The notes beneath the pieces are model-generated. The model saw nothing but the letters and a program-made list of their open reading frames with translations. It was not told the origin of the DNA and made no database searches. Both the position numbers and the translations under genes were made by a program. Positions 17,355 through 25,556 of a stretch of 64,000 bases of DNA are shown here, in pieces; position 1 is the first letter of the stretch, and each line of letters begins with the position of its first letter. Source of the stretch: Variovorax boronicumulans (GTDB lineage Bacteria; Pseudomonadota; Gammaproteobacteria; Burkholderiales; Burkholderiaceae_C); the NCBI RefSeq assembly GCF_019352895.1, contig NZ_JAAAFX010000007.1:539132-603131 (forward strand), read 5' to 3'.

Positions 17355-18509
17355 TCAGAGGCCGATGTCCATGCCGAACAGGTCGGCCGCCATGTCGCCG
17401 ACGGCCGCCGGGTTCTCCTGGCCGCCGGTGCGCGTGAGAGCGTCGAGCGAGCCGCGGGTCTCGAGCGTCACGGCCTCGAGGCGGGCGCGCCGCGTGTGGA
17501 CCACGGCGAAGGGCCAGTAGAGGCCCAGCGTGAGGAAGATCAGCAGGAAGTTCTTCAGCTGCAGGCCGATGTAGGGCCCCAGCTTCATCTGGCTGTCGAA
17601 GCGCAGCACCGGGTTGCCGGTGGCCGACCAGAACAGGTTCTGCAGCCGCACCTGCAGATAGGACTGGGGCAGGATGTTGAACAGCAGCACCCCGCCGATC
17701 GCGAACATTCCCAGCAGCGTGAGGATGGCGACGCTCACGCCGGCCTTGCGGCCGATCAGCCCGAGCGAGGCGAAGAGCCCGAAGACCAGCGCCATGCCCA
17801 TGAACGCGAGCAGGCCCAGCCCGAGCATCCGAAGGAAGACGCCGTAGACGCTGCCGGCCTTGGCGCTGAGCCGGGTCTGCAGGCCGCCGAAGCTGAAGTG
17901 GTCGTGCTGGTAGCGGCGCAGTTTCCAGAGAAAGTAGGGAAAGCTCAGCGCGAAGGCCAGCATGCCGAAGCCGATCAGGCCGGACGCCAGCGGCGAGGGT
18001 TCGCGGCGGCCGGGGTCCACCGTCAGGCCGGCGATGGCCAGCGGCAGGATGGCCAGCATCAGCGGCGGCAGCATCGCGCCATAGGCGCCGGCCCGGTCGC
18101 CCGCGAAGTGGAAGCGCAACCCGCGCCAGCTCGTGTTGGCCAGCCGGAAGCGCAGCGAGGCGTGGAACAGCGCCGGCCACAGGCCCACGAAGGCCACGGC
18201 GGCCAGCAGTTCGGCCCAGCCCGAGAAGGCGCCGGCCACCAGGTAGGCGATCAGGAAGGCGCCAGCGATCAGCGTGCCGCGCAGCATCCGCGACGGGTCG
18301 CCATGGAAGTCGAGCGCGTCGCCGCCGACCCAGGTGTTGGTATGGAAGTACTTGAGCTTGCGCACCTTGGCCCAGGGCAGGTAGAGGCCCAGCGTGACCA
18401 CGGTCAGCAGCAGGTTCACGATCCAGATCCGGAAGTATTCGCTGCCGCTGGCCGTGAAGCGCACGGGGTGGCGTTCGGGAGGCGTGGCGGCCCCTGTGTC
18501 GATGTCCAT
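17355..18509 (-). CDS. YjgN family membrane protein (DUF898)
   Basis: 384 residues, about eight hydrophobic segments. The DUF898 signatures are present twice: YFRIWIVNLLLTVVTLGLYLPWAKVRKLKYFHTNTWVGG at the start, and the matching LKNFLLIFLTLGLYWPFAVVHTRRA near the end, plus LRYQHDHFSFGG. Function in the family is unknown. The ATG at 18509 is preceded by GGGAGAG; a longer frame to 18575 adds only an unconserved basic tail. It overlaps nothing and is followed 5 bases later by the M48 gene. Confidence 0.85.
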   Translation of the reverse strand: MDIDTGAATPPERHPVRFTASGSEYFRIWIVNLLLTVVTLGLYLPWAKVRKLKYFHTNTWVGGDALDFHGDPSRMLRGTLIAGAFLIAYLVAGAFSGWAELLAAVAFVGLWPALFHASLRFRLANTSWRGLRFHFAGDRAGAYGAMLPPLMLAILPLAIAGLTVDPGRREPSPLASGLIGFGMLAFALSFPYFLWKLRRYQHDHFSFGGLQTRLSAKAGSVYGVFLRMLGLGLLAFMGMALVFGLFASLGLIGRKAGVSVAILTLLGMFAIGGVLLFNILPQSYLQVRLQNLFWSATGNPVLRFDSQMKLGPYIGLQLKNFLLIFLTLGLYWPFAVVHTRRARLEAVTLETRGSLDALTRTGGQENPAAVGDMAADLFGMDIGL

Positions 18510-18659
18510 GGCTTTTTCTCTCCCTCGTTGGTGATGCGCCACGATTCTGCACGCGCCCTGTGTCGAGGTCGCCAAGGAGCGCGGCGCGGCGCGGCCTCAC
18601 ACTAGAATCAAAGCGCTACAGAACGAGGATTCCCCGAGGGGGAAAGAGAGAGAGACCCA

Positions 18660-19271
18660 ATGAAACTGATCGGATCTGCCGCCAGTCCCTACGTGCGCAA
18701 GGTGCGTGTGGTCATGGCCGAAAAGCGGCTCGACTATCAGTTCGCCATCGAAGACGTCTGGTCGGCGGACACCGCCATCGCCAGTTCCAACCCGCTGGGC
18801 AAGGTGCCCTGCCTGGTGATGGAAGGCGGCGAGGCGATGTTCGATTCGCGCGTGATCGTCGAGTACCTGGACACGATGTCGCCGGTCGGCAAGCTGATTC
18901 CGCAGCAAAGCCGCGAGCGCGCCGAGGTCAAGACCTGGGAGGCGCTGGCCGATGGCGTGATGGACGCCGGCGTGCTGCTGCGCCTCGAAGCCACCTGGCC
19001 GCACCGCGCCGAGGGCGAGCGCAGCCAGGCCTGGATGGACCGCCAGCGCGGCAAGGTCATGGCCGGCATCGCCGCCATGGCCAAGGGCCTGGGCGACAAG
19101 CCCTTCTGCAGCGGCATCCACCTGAGCCTGTCGGACATCTCGGTGGGCTGCGCGCTGGGCTGGATCGAGTTCCGCTTCCCCGAGATCGACTGGCGCGGTT
19201 CCTACGCCAACCTGGCGAAGCTGCAGGACAAGCTGATGCTGCGCCCCAGCTTCTCCGAAACCAAGCCCTGA
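18660..19271 (+). CDS. Glutathione S-transferase family protein
   Basis: 203 residues. Thioredoxin-fold N-terminal domain: MKLIGSAASPYVRKVRVVMAEK with the catalytic Ser in SPYVRK, NPLGKVPCLVM with the cis-Pro, and FDSRVIVEYLD for gamma-glutamyl binding. The helical C-terminal domain ends with LSLSDISVGCALGW. It is cytosolic; the electrophile or role is unknown, and such GSTs are similar to YibF/stringent-starvation-like proteins. A purine-rich ribosome site (GAAAGAGAGAGAGA) precedes the ATG. A strong bidirectional terminator follows. Confidence 0.93.
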   Translation: MKLIGSAASPYVRKVRVVMAEKRLDYQFAIEDVWSADTAIASSNPLGKVPCLVMEGGEAMFDSRVIVEYLDTMSPVGKLIPQQSRERAEVKTWEALADGVMDAGVLLRLEATWPHRAEGERSQAWMDRQRGKVMAGIAAMAKGLGDKPFCSGIHLSLSDISVGCALGWIEFRFPEIDWRGSYANLAKLQDKLMLRPSFSETKP

Positions 19272-19290
19272 GCGCGGCCCGCGCCCGGAC

Positions 19291-19322
19291 ATGAAAAAAG
19301 CGCCGTGAGGCGCTTTTTTCAT
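19291..19322. terminator. Bidirectional intrinsic terminator
   Basis: A perfect 14-base inverted repeat (ATGAAAAAAGCGCC ... GGCGCTTTTTTCAT) with loop GTGA. It has A- and T-runs on both sides, so it can stop the rightward GST transcript and the leftward oxidoreductase transcript. Confidence 0.92.
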
Positions 19323-19350
19323 GGGCGATCGCCCCGTGGGGCGACCGATT

Positions 19351-22300
19351 TCAGGCCGCGGCGCGCTCGCCCTGCGGGTGGCGCCACTTGACCAGCAGCG
19401 CGGTCCAGCGCGTGCGCGCGGCCGCCAGGTTGCGCTCCTTCACGTGGCCGTAGCCGCGGATCTGCTCGGGCAGCTTCGCGATTTCCAGCGCCACGTCGTG
19501 GTTGGCCGCCGTCAGGCCGGCGATCACTTCCTCGATGCTGGCCCGGTACTCGCCGATCAGCGCGCGCTCGGTCTTGCGTTCCTCGGTGCGGCCGAAGATG
19601 TCGAAGGCCGTGCCACGCAGGCCCTTGAGCTTCGCCAGCAGCTTGAAGCCGGTCAGCATGGCCGGGCCGAACTTCTGCTTCTGCAGCTCGCCCTTGGCGT
19701 TCTTCTTGGCGATGATCGGCGGCGCCAGGTGGTAGTTGAGCTTGAAGTCGCCCTCGAACATGCCGTTGACGCGGTCGAGGAAGCTGCGGTCGGTGTGCAG
19801 CCGCGCGACCTCGTACTCGTCCTTGTAGGCCATCAGCTTGAACAGGTAGCGCGCCACCGATTCGCTCACCGTGGTCTTGCCCACGGCCGCCGTCTCGGCC
19901 TGCTGCACCTTGGCGACGAAGGCCCGGTATTGCTCGGCGTAGGCGGCGTTCTGGTAGGCCGTGAGGAACTCGACGCGGCGCTTGACCAGGCCGTCGACCG
20001 TCTCGCGCTTCTTGAACTCGATCACCTGGCCGGGCGACACCATCTTCTGCACCGAGCCCAGGTCGTGCGCCGCGCGGCGGCCCCATTCGAAGGCCGTCTT
20101 GTTGTTGTCGATGGCGACGTTGTTGAGCTCGATCGCGCGCATCAGCGACGCGTACTCCAGCGGCAGCCAGCCCTTCTGCCAGGCGTAGCCCAGCAGCATC
20201 GGGTTGGCGTACAGGCTGTCGCCCATCAGCGAGACCGCGGCGGCATCGGCGTCGAAGCTGCCCAGGCCGTCCAGGCCCACGATGCGGGCGATCTGGTTGG
20301 CGCAGTCGTCCTGCGGGTTCTGCCAGTTGGCATTGCGCACGAAGGCGGCGGTCGGCGTGCTGTGGCTGTTGAGCGCCACGTGCGTGCGGCCCTCGAGCAT
20401 GCGGGCCAGCGTCTCGGCGTTGACCGCCACCAGCGGGTCGGCCGCGAGGATCAGGTCGGCCGCTGCGGTGCCCACGCGCGTGGTGCGGATCGCGGCCTGC
20501 GATTCGCCGATCAGCGCGTGGCTCCAGGTCGCGCCGCCCTTCTGCGCCAGGCCGGCTGCGTCCTGCGTGACGATGCCCTTGCCCTCGATGTGCGCGGCCA
20601 TGCCCAGCAGCTGGCCGATGGTGATCACGCCGGTGCCGCCCACGCCCGCCACCACCACGCCCCAGACCTGGTCGCGTGCGAGTTGCGGCACGGCCGGCTC
20701 GGGCAGTGCGCCCAGCTCGAAGGGCGAGTTGGCCTTGTTCTTGGCCTTCTTCTTGAGCGCGCCGCCCTCGACCGTGACGAAGCTCGGGCAGAAGCCCTTG
20801 AGGCAGCTCATGTCCTTGTTGCAGCTGCTCTGGTTGATGGTGCGCTTGCGGCCGAATTCGGTCTCGAGCGGCTCCACCGACAGGCAGTTGCTCTGCACGC
20901 TGCAGTCGCCGCAGCCTTCGCACACCAGCTCGTTGATCACCACGCGCTTGGCCGGGTCGACGGCCGTGCCCCGCTTGCGGCGGCGGCGCTTCTCGGTGGC
21001 GCAGGTCTGGTCGTAGATGATGGCCGTGGTGCCCTTGATCTCGCGGAACTCGCGCTGGATCTCGTCGAGCAGGTCGCGGTGCTTGATCTCGGGATCGCCC
21101 GCCACCTTCACGCCCTCGTACTTCTCGGGTTCGTCGGTGACGATCACGATCTTCGTCGCGCCTTCGGCCTGCAGGCTCTGCGCGATCTGCAGCACCGAGT
21201 GGCCTTCGGGGCGCTCGCCCACGGTCTGGCCGCCGGTCATGGCGACCGCGTCGTTGTAGAGGATCTTGTAGGTGATGTTCACGCCGGCCGCGATGCTCTG
21301 GCGGATCGCCAGCAGGCCGCTGTGGAAGTAGGTGCCGTCGCCCAGGTTGGCGAAGATGTGCTGGTCGGTGGTGAAGGGCTGCTGGCCCATCCATGGCACG
21401 CCCTCGCCGCCCATCTGCGTGAAGCCGATGGTGCTGCGGTCCATCCAGGTCGCCATGTAGTGGCAGCCGATGCCGCCCAGCGCGCGCGAGCCTTCGGGCA
21501 CCACGGTGCTGGTGTTGTGCGGGCAGCCCGAGCAGAACCAGGGCAGCCGGTCGGCGCCCTGCACGCCGCCGAGCTTGAGCACCTCCATCGAGCGCTCCTT
21601 GGCCTCGAGGATGGCGAGCTGGGCGTCGATGCGCGCACGCATGTCGGCGCCGGCCTGGTCGAACAGGCCGGTCTTCTTGAGGCGCTGCACGATGGCCTTG
21701 GCGATCAGCGCCGGGTTCAGGTCGGCGTTGGCGCGCAGCAGCGTGTGCGCCGTCGGGTTGGGCATCGACCATTCGCCGCCGGAGTAGCCGTCGGCGCTGG
21801 CGCCCAGGCCTTCGTCGAACTTGCCGACCACATTGGGCCGCACGTCGGAGCGCCAGTTGTAGAGCTCTTCCTTGAGCTGGTATTCGATGACCTGGCGCTT
21901 CTCCTCGACCACCAGGATCTCCTGCAGGCCGGTGGCGAAGTCGCGCGTGAGCTGCGCCTCGAGCGGCCACACCACGCCGACCTTGTGCAGCCGGATACCC
22001 AGCTGGCGGCAGGCTGCGTCGTCCAGGCCCAGGTCGATCAGCGCCTGGCGCGTGTCGTTGAAGGCCTTGCCGCTGGCCATGATGCCGAAGCGGTCGTTCG
22101 GGCCTTCGATCACGTTGTGGTTGAGCTTGTTGGCGCGGATGTAGGCCAGCGCGGCGTACCACTTGTAGTGCATCAGCCGCGCTTCCTGGTCGAGCGCATG
22201 GTCGGGCCAGCGGATGTGCAGGCCGCCGGGCGGCATCTCGAAGTCGGTGGGGATGACGATGTCGACGCGCTCGGGGTCGATCATCGCGGTGGCGCTGGAC

Positions 22301-22956
22301 TCGACGATCTCCTGGATCGTCTTCATGCCCGACCAGACGCCCGAGAAGCGGCTCATGGCGAAGGCGTGGATGCCCAGGTCCAGGATTTCCTGCACGTTGG
22401 TCGGGAAGAACACCGGCGTGCCGCAGGCCTTGAAGATGTGGTCGCTCTGGTGGGCGGCGGTGCTGCTCTTGGAGATGTGGTCGTCACCGGCGACGGCGAT
22501 CACGCCGCCGAACTCGGTGGTGCCCGCCATGTTGGCGTGCTTGAAGACGTCCGAGCAGCGGTCCACGCCCGGACCCTTGCCGTACCAGATGCCGAACACG
22601 CCGTCGAACTTGTTGGTGCCTTGCGGCGAGAAGCCAAGTTGCTGCGTGCCCCATAGCGCGGTGGCGGCGAGCTCTTCGTTCACGCCCGGCTGGAACACGA
22701 TGTTCTGCGCCTTGAGGTACTTGCTGGCCTTCCACAGCGCCTGGTCGTAGCCACCCAGCGGCGAGCCGCGGTAGCCGCTGATGAAGCCGGCGGTGTTCTT
22801 GCCGTTCTGCTGGTCCCGCAGGCGCTGCAGCATCGGCAGCTTCACGAGGGCCTGCACCCCGCTCATGAAGGCGCGGCCGTAATCGAGGCTGTATTTGTCG
22901 TCGAGCGTCACCGTCTCGAGTGCTTTGCGGATGTGCTCGGGCAGCGGGGCGTTCAT
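19351..22956 (-). CDS. Fused indolepyruvate:ferredoxin oxidoreductase (IorA-IorB type)
   Basis: 1201 residues. It oxidatively decarboxylates aryl- or branched 2-oxo acids to acyl-CoA with ferredoxin. N-terminal pyrimidine-binding region (GFISGYRGSPLGGYDQAL), then a TPP domain (CSGCPHNTSTVVPEGSRALGGIGCHYMA; GGEGVPW), a [4Fe-4S] segment (VCEGCGDCSVQSNC and CNKDMSCLKGFCPSF), and a C-terminal gamma domain (VVAGVGGTGVITIGQLLGMAAH). Start ATG 22956 has a poor ribosome site and overlaps the stop of a 51-residue leader ORF (ATGA). A divergent Lrp regulator lies upstream, typical for amino-acid-responsive control. Likely substrates come from aromatic or branched amino acids; which one is unknown. Confidence 0.92.
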   Translation of the reverse strand: MNAPLPEHIRKALETVTLDDKYSLDYGRAFMSGVQALVKLPMLQRLRDQQNGKNTAGFISGYRGSPLGGYDQALWKASKYLKAQNIVFQPGVNEELAATALWGTQQLGFSPQGTNKFDGVFGIWYGKGPGVDRCSDVFKHANMAGTTEFGGVIAVAGDDHISKSSTAAHQSDHIFKACGTPVFFPTNVQEILDLGIHAFAMSRFSGVWSGMKTIQEIVESSATAMIDPERVDIVIPTDFEMPPGGLHIRWPDHALDQEARLMHYKWYAALAYIRANKLNHNVIEGPNDRFGIMASGKAFNDTRQALIDLGLDDAACRQLGIRLHKVGVVWPLEAQLTRDFATGLQEILVVEEKRQVIEYQLKEELYNWRSDVRPNVVGKFDEGLGASADGYSGGEWSMPNPTAHTLLRANADLNPALIAKAIVQRLKKTGLFDQAGADMRARIDAQLAILEAKERSMEVLKLGGVQGADRLPWFCSGCPHNTSTVVPEGSRALGGIGCHYMATWMDRSTIGFTQMGGEGVPWMGQQPFTTDQHIFANLGDGTYFHSGLLAIRQSIAAGVNITYKILYNDAVAMTGGQTVGERPEGHSVLQIAQSLQAEGATKIVIVTDEPEKYEGVKVAGDPEIKHRDLLDEIQREFREIKGTTAIIYDQTCATEKRRRRKRGTAVDPAKRVVINELVCEGCGDCSVQSNCLSVEPLETEFGRKRTINQSSCNKDMSCLKGFCPSFVTVEGGALKKKAKNKANSPFELGALPEPAVPQLARDQVWGVVVAGVGGTGVITIGQLLGMAAHIEGKGIVTQDAAGLAQKGGATWSHALIGESQAAIRTTRVGTAAADLILAADPLVAVNAETLARMLEGRTHVALNSHSTPTAAFVRNANWQNPQDDCANQIARIVGLDGLGSFDADAAAVSLMGDSLYANPMLLGYAWQKGWLPLEYASLMRAIELNNVAIDNNKTAFEWGRRAAHDLGSVQKMVSPGQVIEFKKRETVDGLVKRRVEFLTAYQNAAYAEQYRAFVAKVQQAETAAVGKTTVSESVARYLFKLMAYKDEYEVARLHTDRSFLDRVNGMFEGDFKLNYHLAPPIIAKKNAKGELQKQKFGPAMLTGFKLLAKLKGLRGTAFDIFGRTEERKTERALIGEYRASIEEVIAGLTAANHDVALEIAKLPEQIRGYGHVKERNLAAARTRWTALLVKWRHPQGERAAA

Positions 22957-23108
22957 ACGGCACCGCCTTGCTCGACGCCAAATACAGCGCGCCCGGCTGC
23001 GCCGTTCGCCGCGTACTTGTGCCTTTGGCGCAACCCGCTTTGCGGGTTGTCGTCGAGCGTGACGGTCTCTAGGGCCTTGCGGATGTGCTCGGGCAGGGGG
23101 GCATTCAT
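22897..23108 (-). repeat. Diverged 60-base direct repeat of the oxidoreductase 5' end
   Basis: The first 20 codons of the oxidoreductase occur twice, at 22956-22897 and 23108-23049. The two 60-base copies differ at seven positions, all third-codon and all synonymous. The 92 bases between them contain an 8-base hairpin (CAACCCGC/GCGGGTTG, 23031-23049) that ends exactly at the border of the upstream copy. Confidence 0.9.
22953..23108 (-). CDS. Leader ORF repeating the oxidoreductase N-terminus
   Basis: 51 codons. Residues 1-20 are identical to the start of the oxidoreductase (MNAPLPEHIR...TLDD). It then shifts into unrelated sequence (NPQSGLRQRHKY...GGAV) and stops at TGA, which overlaps the oxidoreductase ATG. 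AGGAGA lies seven bases before its ATG, a much better ribosome site than that of the main gene. It therefore looks like the original start, cut off by an insertion or recombination, and it may now drive translation of the main gene by coupling. It could be only a remnant. Confidence 0.5.
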   Translation of the reverse strand: MNAPLPEHIRKALETVTLDDNPQSGLRQRHKYAANGAAGRAVFGVEQGGAV

Positions 23109-23257
23109 CGTCTTGTCTCCTGGTGGCATGGCCTTGTGGGCCTGGCTGGTGGGTCTGTGCCCGGGTAGGGCATGGACCCCATGGTGCACGCAAAGTGTAT
23201 GCCTGCACAACCGACAGGTGTTTGCTTTCTACGCCCTTCAAACGACCATTTGGGGAA

Positions 23258-23274
23258 GATTCTTTCTTAGAATC
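23258..23274. promoter_or_regulatory. Inverted repeat before the Lrp-family gene
   Basis: GATTCT-N5-AGAATC lies eight bases before the lrp-type start, in the AT-richest part of the divergent intergenic region. Its size fits a regulator half-site pair and it would allow autoregulation. No direct evidence. Confidence 0.4.
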
Positions 23275-23281
23275 GATGTAA

Positions 23282-23764
23282 ATGGAAAGCCTCGACAAGT
23301 TTGATCTCGCCATCCTGCAAGAACTGCAGGCCGACGGCCGCCTCACCAATGCCGAACTGGCCCAGCGCGTGGGCCTGTCGGCCGCGCCCTGCTGGCGCCG
23401 GGTGCGGGCGCTGGAGGAATCCGGCTTCATCAAGGGCTACCGGGCCGAGATCGACCGCCACAAGATAGGGCTGGGCGTGCTCGCTTTCGTGCGCGTGGAC
23501 ACCGAGCGCGTGACCCACGAGGCCACGCGCAAGCTCGAGGACGCGATCCGCAAGATGCCCGAGGTGGTGGCCTGCCACTACATCAGCGGCACCGGCACCT
23601 TCGAGCTGCAGGTGGTGGCCCAGGACCTCAACGGCTTTTCGGCCTTCGCGCGCCAGCAGCTGATGAGCCTGCCCAACGTGAAGGACCTGCACACCAGCTT
23701 CTCGCTGGGAGAGGTGAAGGCGAGCCATGCGCTGCCGCTGGGGCACCTGGCGTTGAAGAAGTGA
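23282..23764 (+). CDS. Lrp/AsnC-family regulator paired with the oxidoreductase
   Basis: 160 residues. N-terminal helix-turn-helix LDKFDLAILQELQADGRLTNAELAQRVGLSAAPCWRRVRALEESGFIKGY is the Lrp signature. The C-terminal RAM ligand domain runs from LGVLAFVRVDTE to VACHYISGTGTFELQVVAQDL. Lrp proteins sense amino acids and control their catabolism. Divergent arrangement with the 2-oxo-acid:ferredoxin oxidoreductase, across 173 bases, suggests this gene controls it. The ligand is not predictable by reading; aromatic or branched amino acids are the natural guess. Confidence 0.92.
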   Translation: MESLDKFDLAILQELQADGRLTNAELAQRVGLSAAPCWRRVRALEESGFIKGYRAEIDRHKIGLGVLAFVRVDTERVTHEATRKLEDAIRKMPEVVACHYISGTGTFELQVVAQDLNGFSAFARQQLMSLPNVKDLHTSFSLGEVKASHALPLGHLALKK

Positions 23765-23913
23765 CGGGGTCGGACGGGCGGAGCCGCTCGCCATTTACTT
23801 GTCAAGCAAACGATGTGCTTGCAAGTTGTTGATTCATATGGGTTCTATGGGTGAATGGCGGGGCCTGAAGGCGCACTCCATCAAATACCCATCAAGCAAA
23901 ATTTGGGCGGACC

Positions 23914-25373
23914 TCAGGCCCATTCCGGCACGTATTTGCGCAGCTTGGACGCAGCATCCGGGTCCATCAGCCGGATCACGCCTGCTTCCAGCGCTTCCTT
24001 GAGCAGGCGGGACGCCGTCGCGCTGTTCCTGGGGTCGATGCCGAAGCGCTCCCTGAGCGAGGTGTTGGTCATGGCCTCTCGCTGCACGTGGCGCAGACAT
24101 GCATGCAGGTAGACCGCCCGAATGCGATCGGCTTTCGTCATCTTGGTCAGGGGCATCGGGGCAAACAAGATGCTGCGCATCGAATCGCCCACCACGTCGA
24201 ACGACGGCGCCGGCAACTGGTAGAACTCGGTTTCGAAGACAACCTTGTCGACCCCGCTGCCACGTTCCTCACAGATGCCGATGCGGCGCATCAGCGATGC
24301 CAGCGCTTCGTTGCGCGAACGTGGCGGGTGGTCCAGCAACCGGTTCGTGTCCACCAGCGGTGGGCCCGGATTGGTGATCTCCATGCGATCCGAGAAGATC
24401 TCCACCATCGGCCCGCTTCCGGTCACCGACAAATCCTGGTGAATCAATGCATTGGCGACCAGCTCGCGAATCGCCAGCTCGGGATACATCGGCACCGTCT
24501 TGCGCAAGGCCTGGCCGATCATCTCGTTGCTCGGCAACAAGCCATTGATGAAGCCGATCAGGCCCTCGAAGCCGGCCGCGTAGCCGCGGTTGCCCTCCTG
24601 CTCCCGCAAGGTCTGTACCCGGCCGACGCCGTTGTACGCAATGACCCGCACGGCCTTGCGCTGCAGCCGCCCGAAATCCGAAAGGCGCCGTGCAAACAGC
24701 ATGGCGCCGAGATTGCGAATGCTCCATGTGCCGCCGTCTTCCCGCTCGATCAGATGGTCTTCGTTCAAGGCCTGAAGGATCGCGTCCCTGCCGTTGGGCA
24801 GGGGCCGTCCCAGCAATTCGAAGTAGGCCGGGTAGTCGAGCAGCGCCACGGTCTCGTCTGCGCTCAAGCGCTGCGCGGCCGTCAGGAGTTCAAAGGGCAC
24901 GGCGTCCAGGATGCGCCACAGCTCACGCGCCTTTTCCTGGAAGTCCTTGAGCCTCTTTTTGTATGAACCGATGCGGATGTACTCGGTGCCGGCGAACTGC
25001 ACAGGGTGACGCACCGCACGCGACAGTTCCAGCAGCACCACGCGCATGCCGTCGATGTCGATCGCATGGAATCGAAAGTCGATCTTTGGCGAGAGCGCCG
25101 CAACAGCCAGCTCTCCAACTCCTCGTTGCCGATGCGGCAGGCTGCCGGGTCGAACGTCGTTCCGACGATGGCATGTGCAAGATCTTCGATGCCCCAGACC
25201 ACATAGGCTTGTGCCTTGCCCTCCAGCGCCGCCGAATTTGCGAGTGCCGAGATGTACTCCCCGATGTCCTGCGGGTCGGCCTTGTTCTGCTTGAATTCGA
25301 GCCAGCCGGTCTCTCTGGGCAACGCCGTGAGTTCGTGCACCACGCTGCGCCAATAGTCTTCGTCGCGAATCAC
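23914..25373 (-). pseudogene. AlbA_2/Schlafen-type ATP-binding regulator, broken by a one-base deletion
   Basis: Start GTG 25373 (GGAGAG upstream) gives VIRDEDYWRSVVHELTALP, then the AlbA_2 core (ETGWLEFKQNKADPQDIGEYISALANSAAL ... AYVVWGIED). Around 25096 the frame shifts: NEELESWLLRR is in one frame and LSPKIDFRFHAIDIDGMRVVLLE continues in the next. Adding one base in the GCGC run restores a single frame. The rest is intact: a mixed C-terminal ATPase-like region with ELVANALIHQDL and a last HTH-like part (TNTSLRERFGIDPRNSATASRLLKEALEAG). Codon use is less GC-biased than that of neighbours, suggesting transfer. It could be a true pseudogene, a phase variant or an assembly error. Confidence 0.82.
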
Positions 25374-25511
25374 GTGCTCTCCTTCGTCGCGCGGCAACTG
25401 CGATCCGCGCCCAAGCCCCGCAGATGCATGTCCTGCACTCCCCGTCCGCAGCGGCGAGCTTCTCGCCGATCAGCCCTGGGGCGTTGGCTTCGGGGTGTTG
25501 TCATGGGGGCG

Positions 25512-25543
25512 ATTGTCGGGCCACCCCACAATTGTCCGGCCAC
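25512..25543. promoter_or_regulatory. Tandem ATTGTCSGGCCAC repeats upstream of the MFS gene
   Basis: ATTGTCGGGCCAC (25512-25524) and ATTGTCCGGCCAC (25531-25543) differ at one base and start 19 bases apart, about two helical turns. They lie 14-45 bases before the exporter start. A regulator-binding role is possible; nothing identifies the regulator. Confidence 0.35.
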
Positions 25544-25556
25544 AATAGCCCACCCG

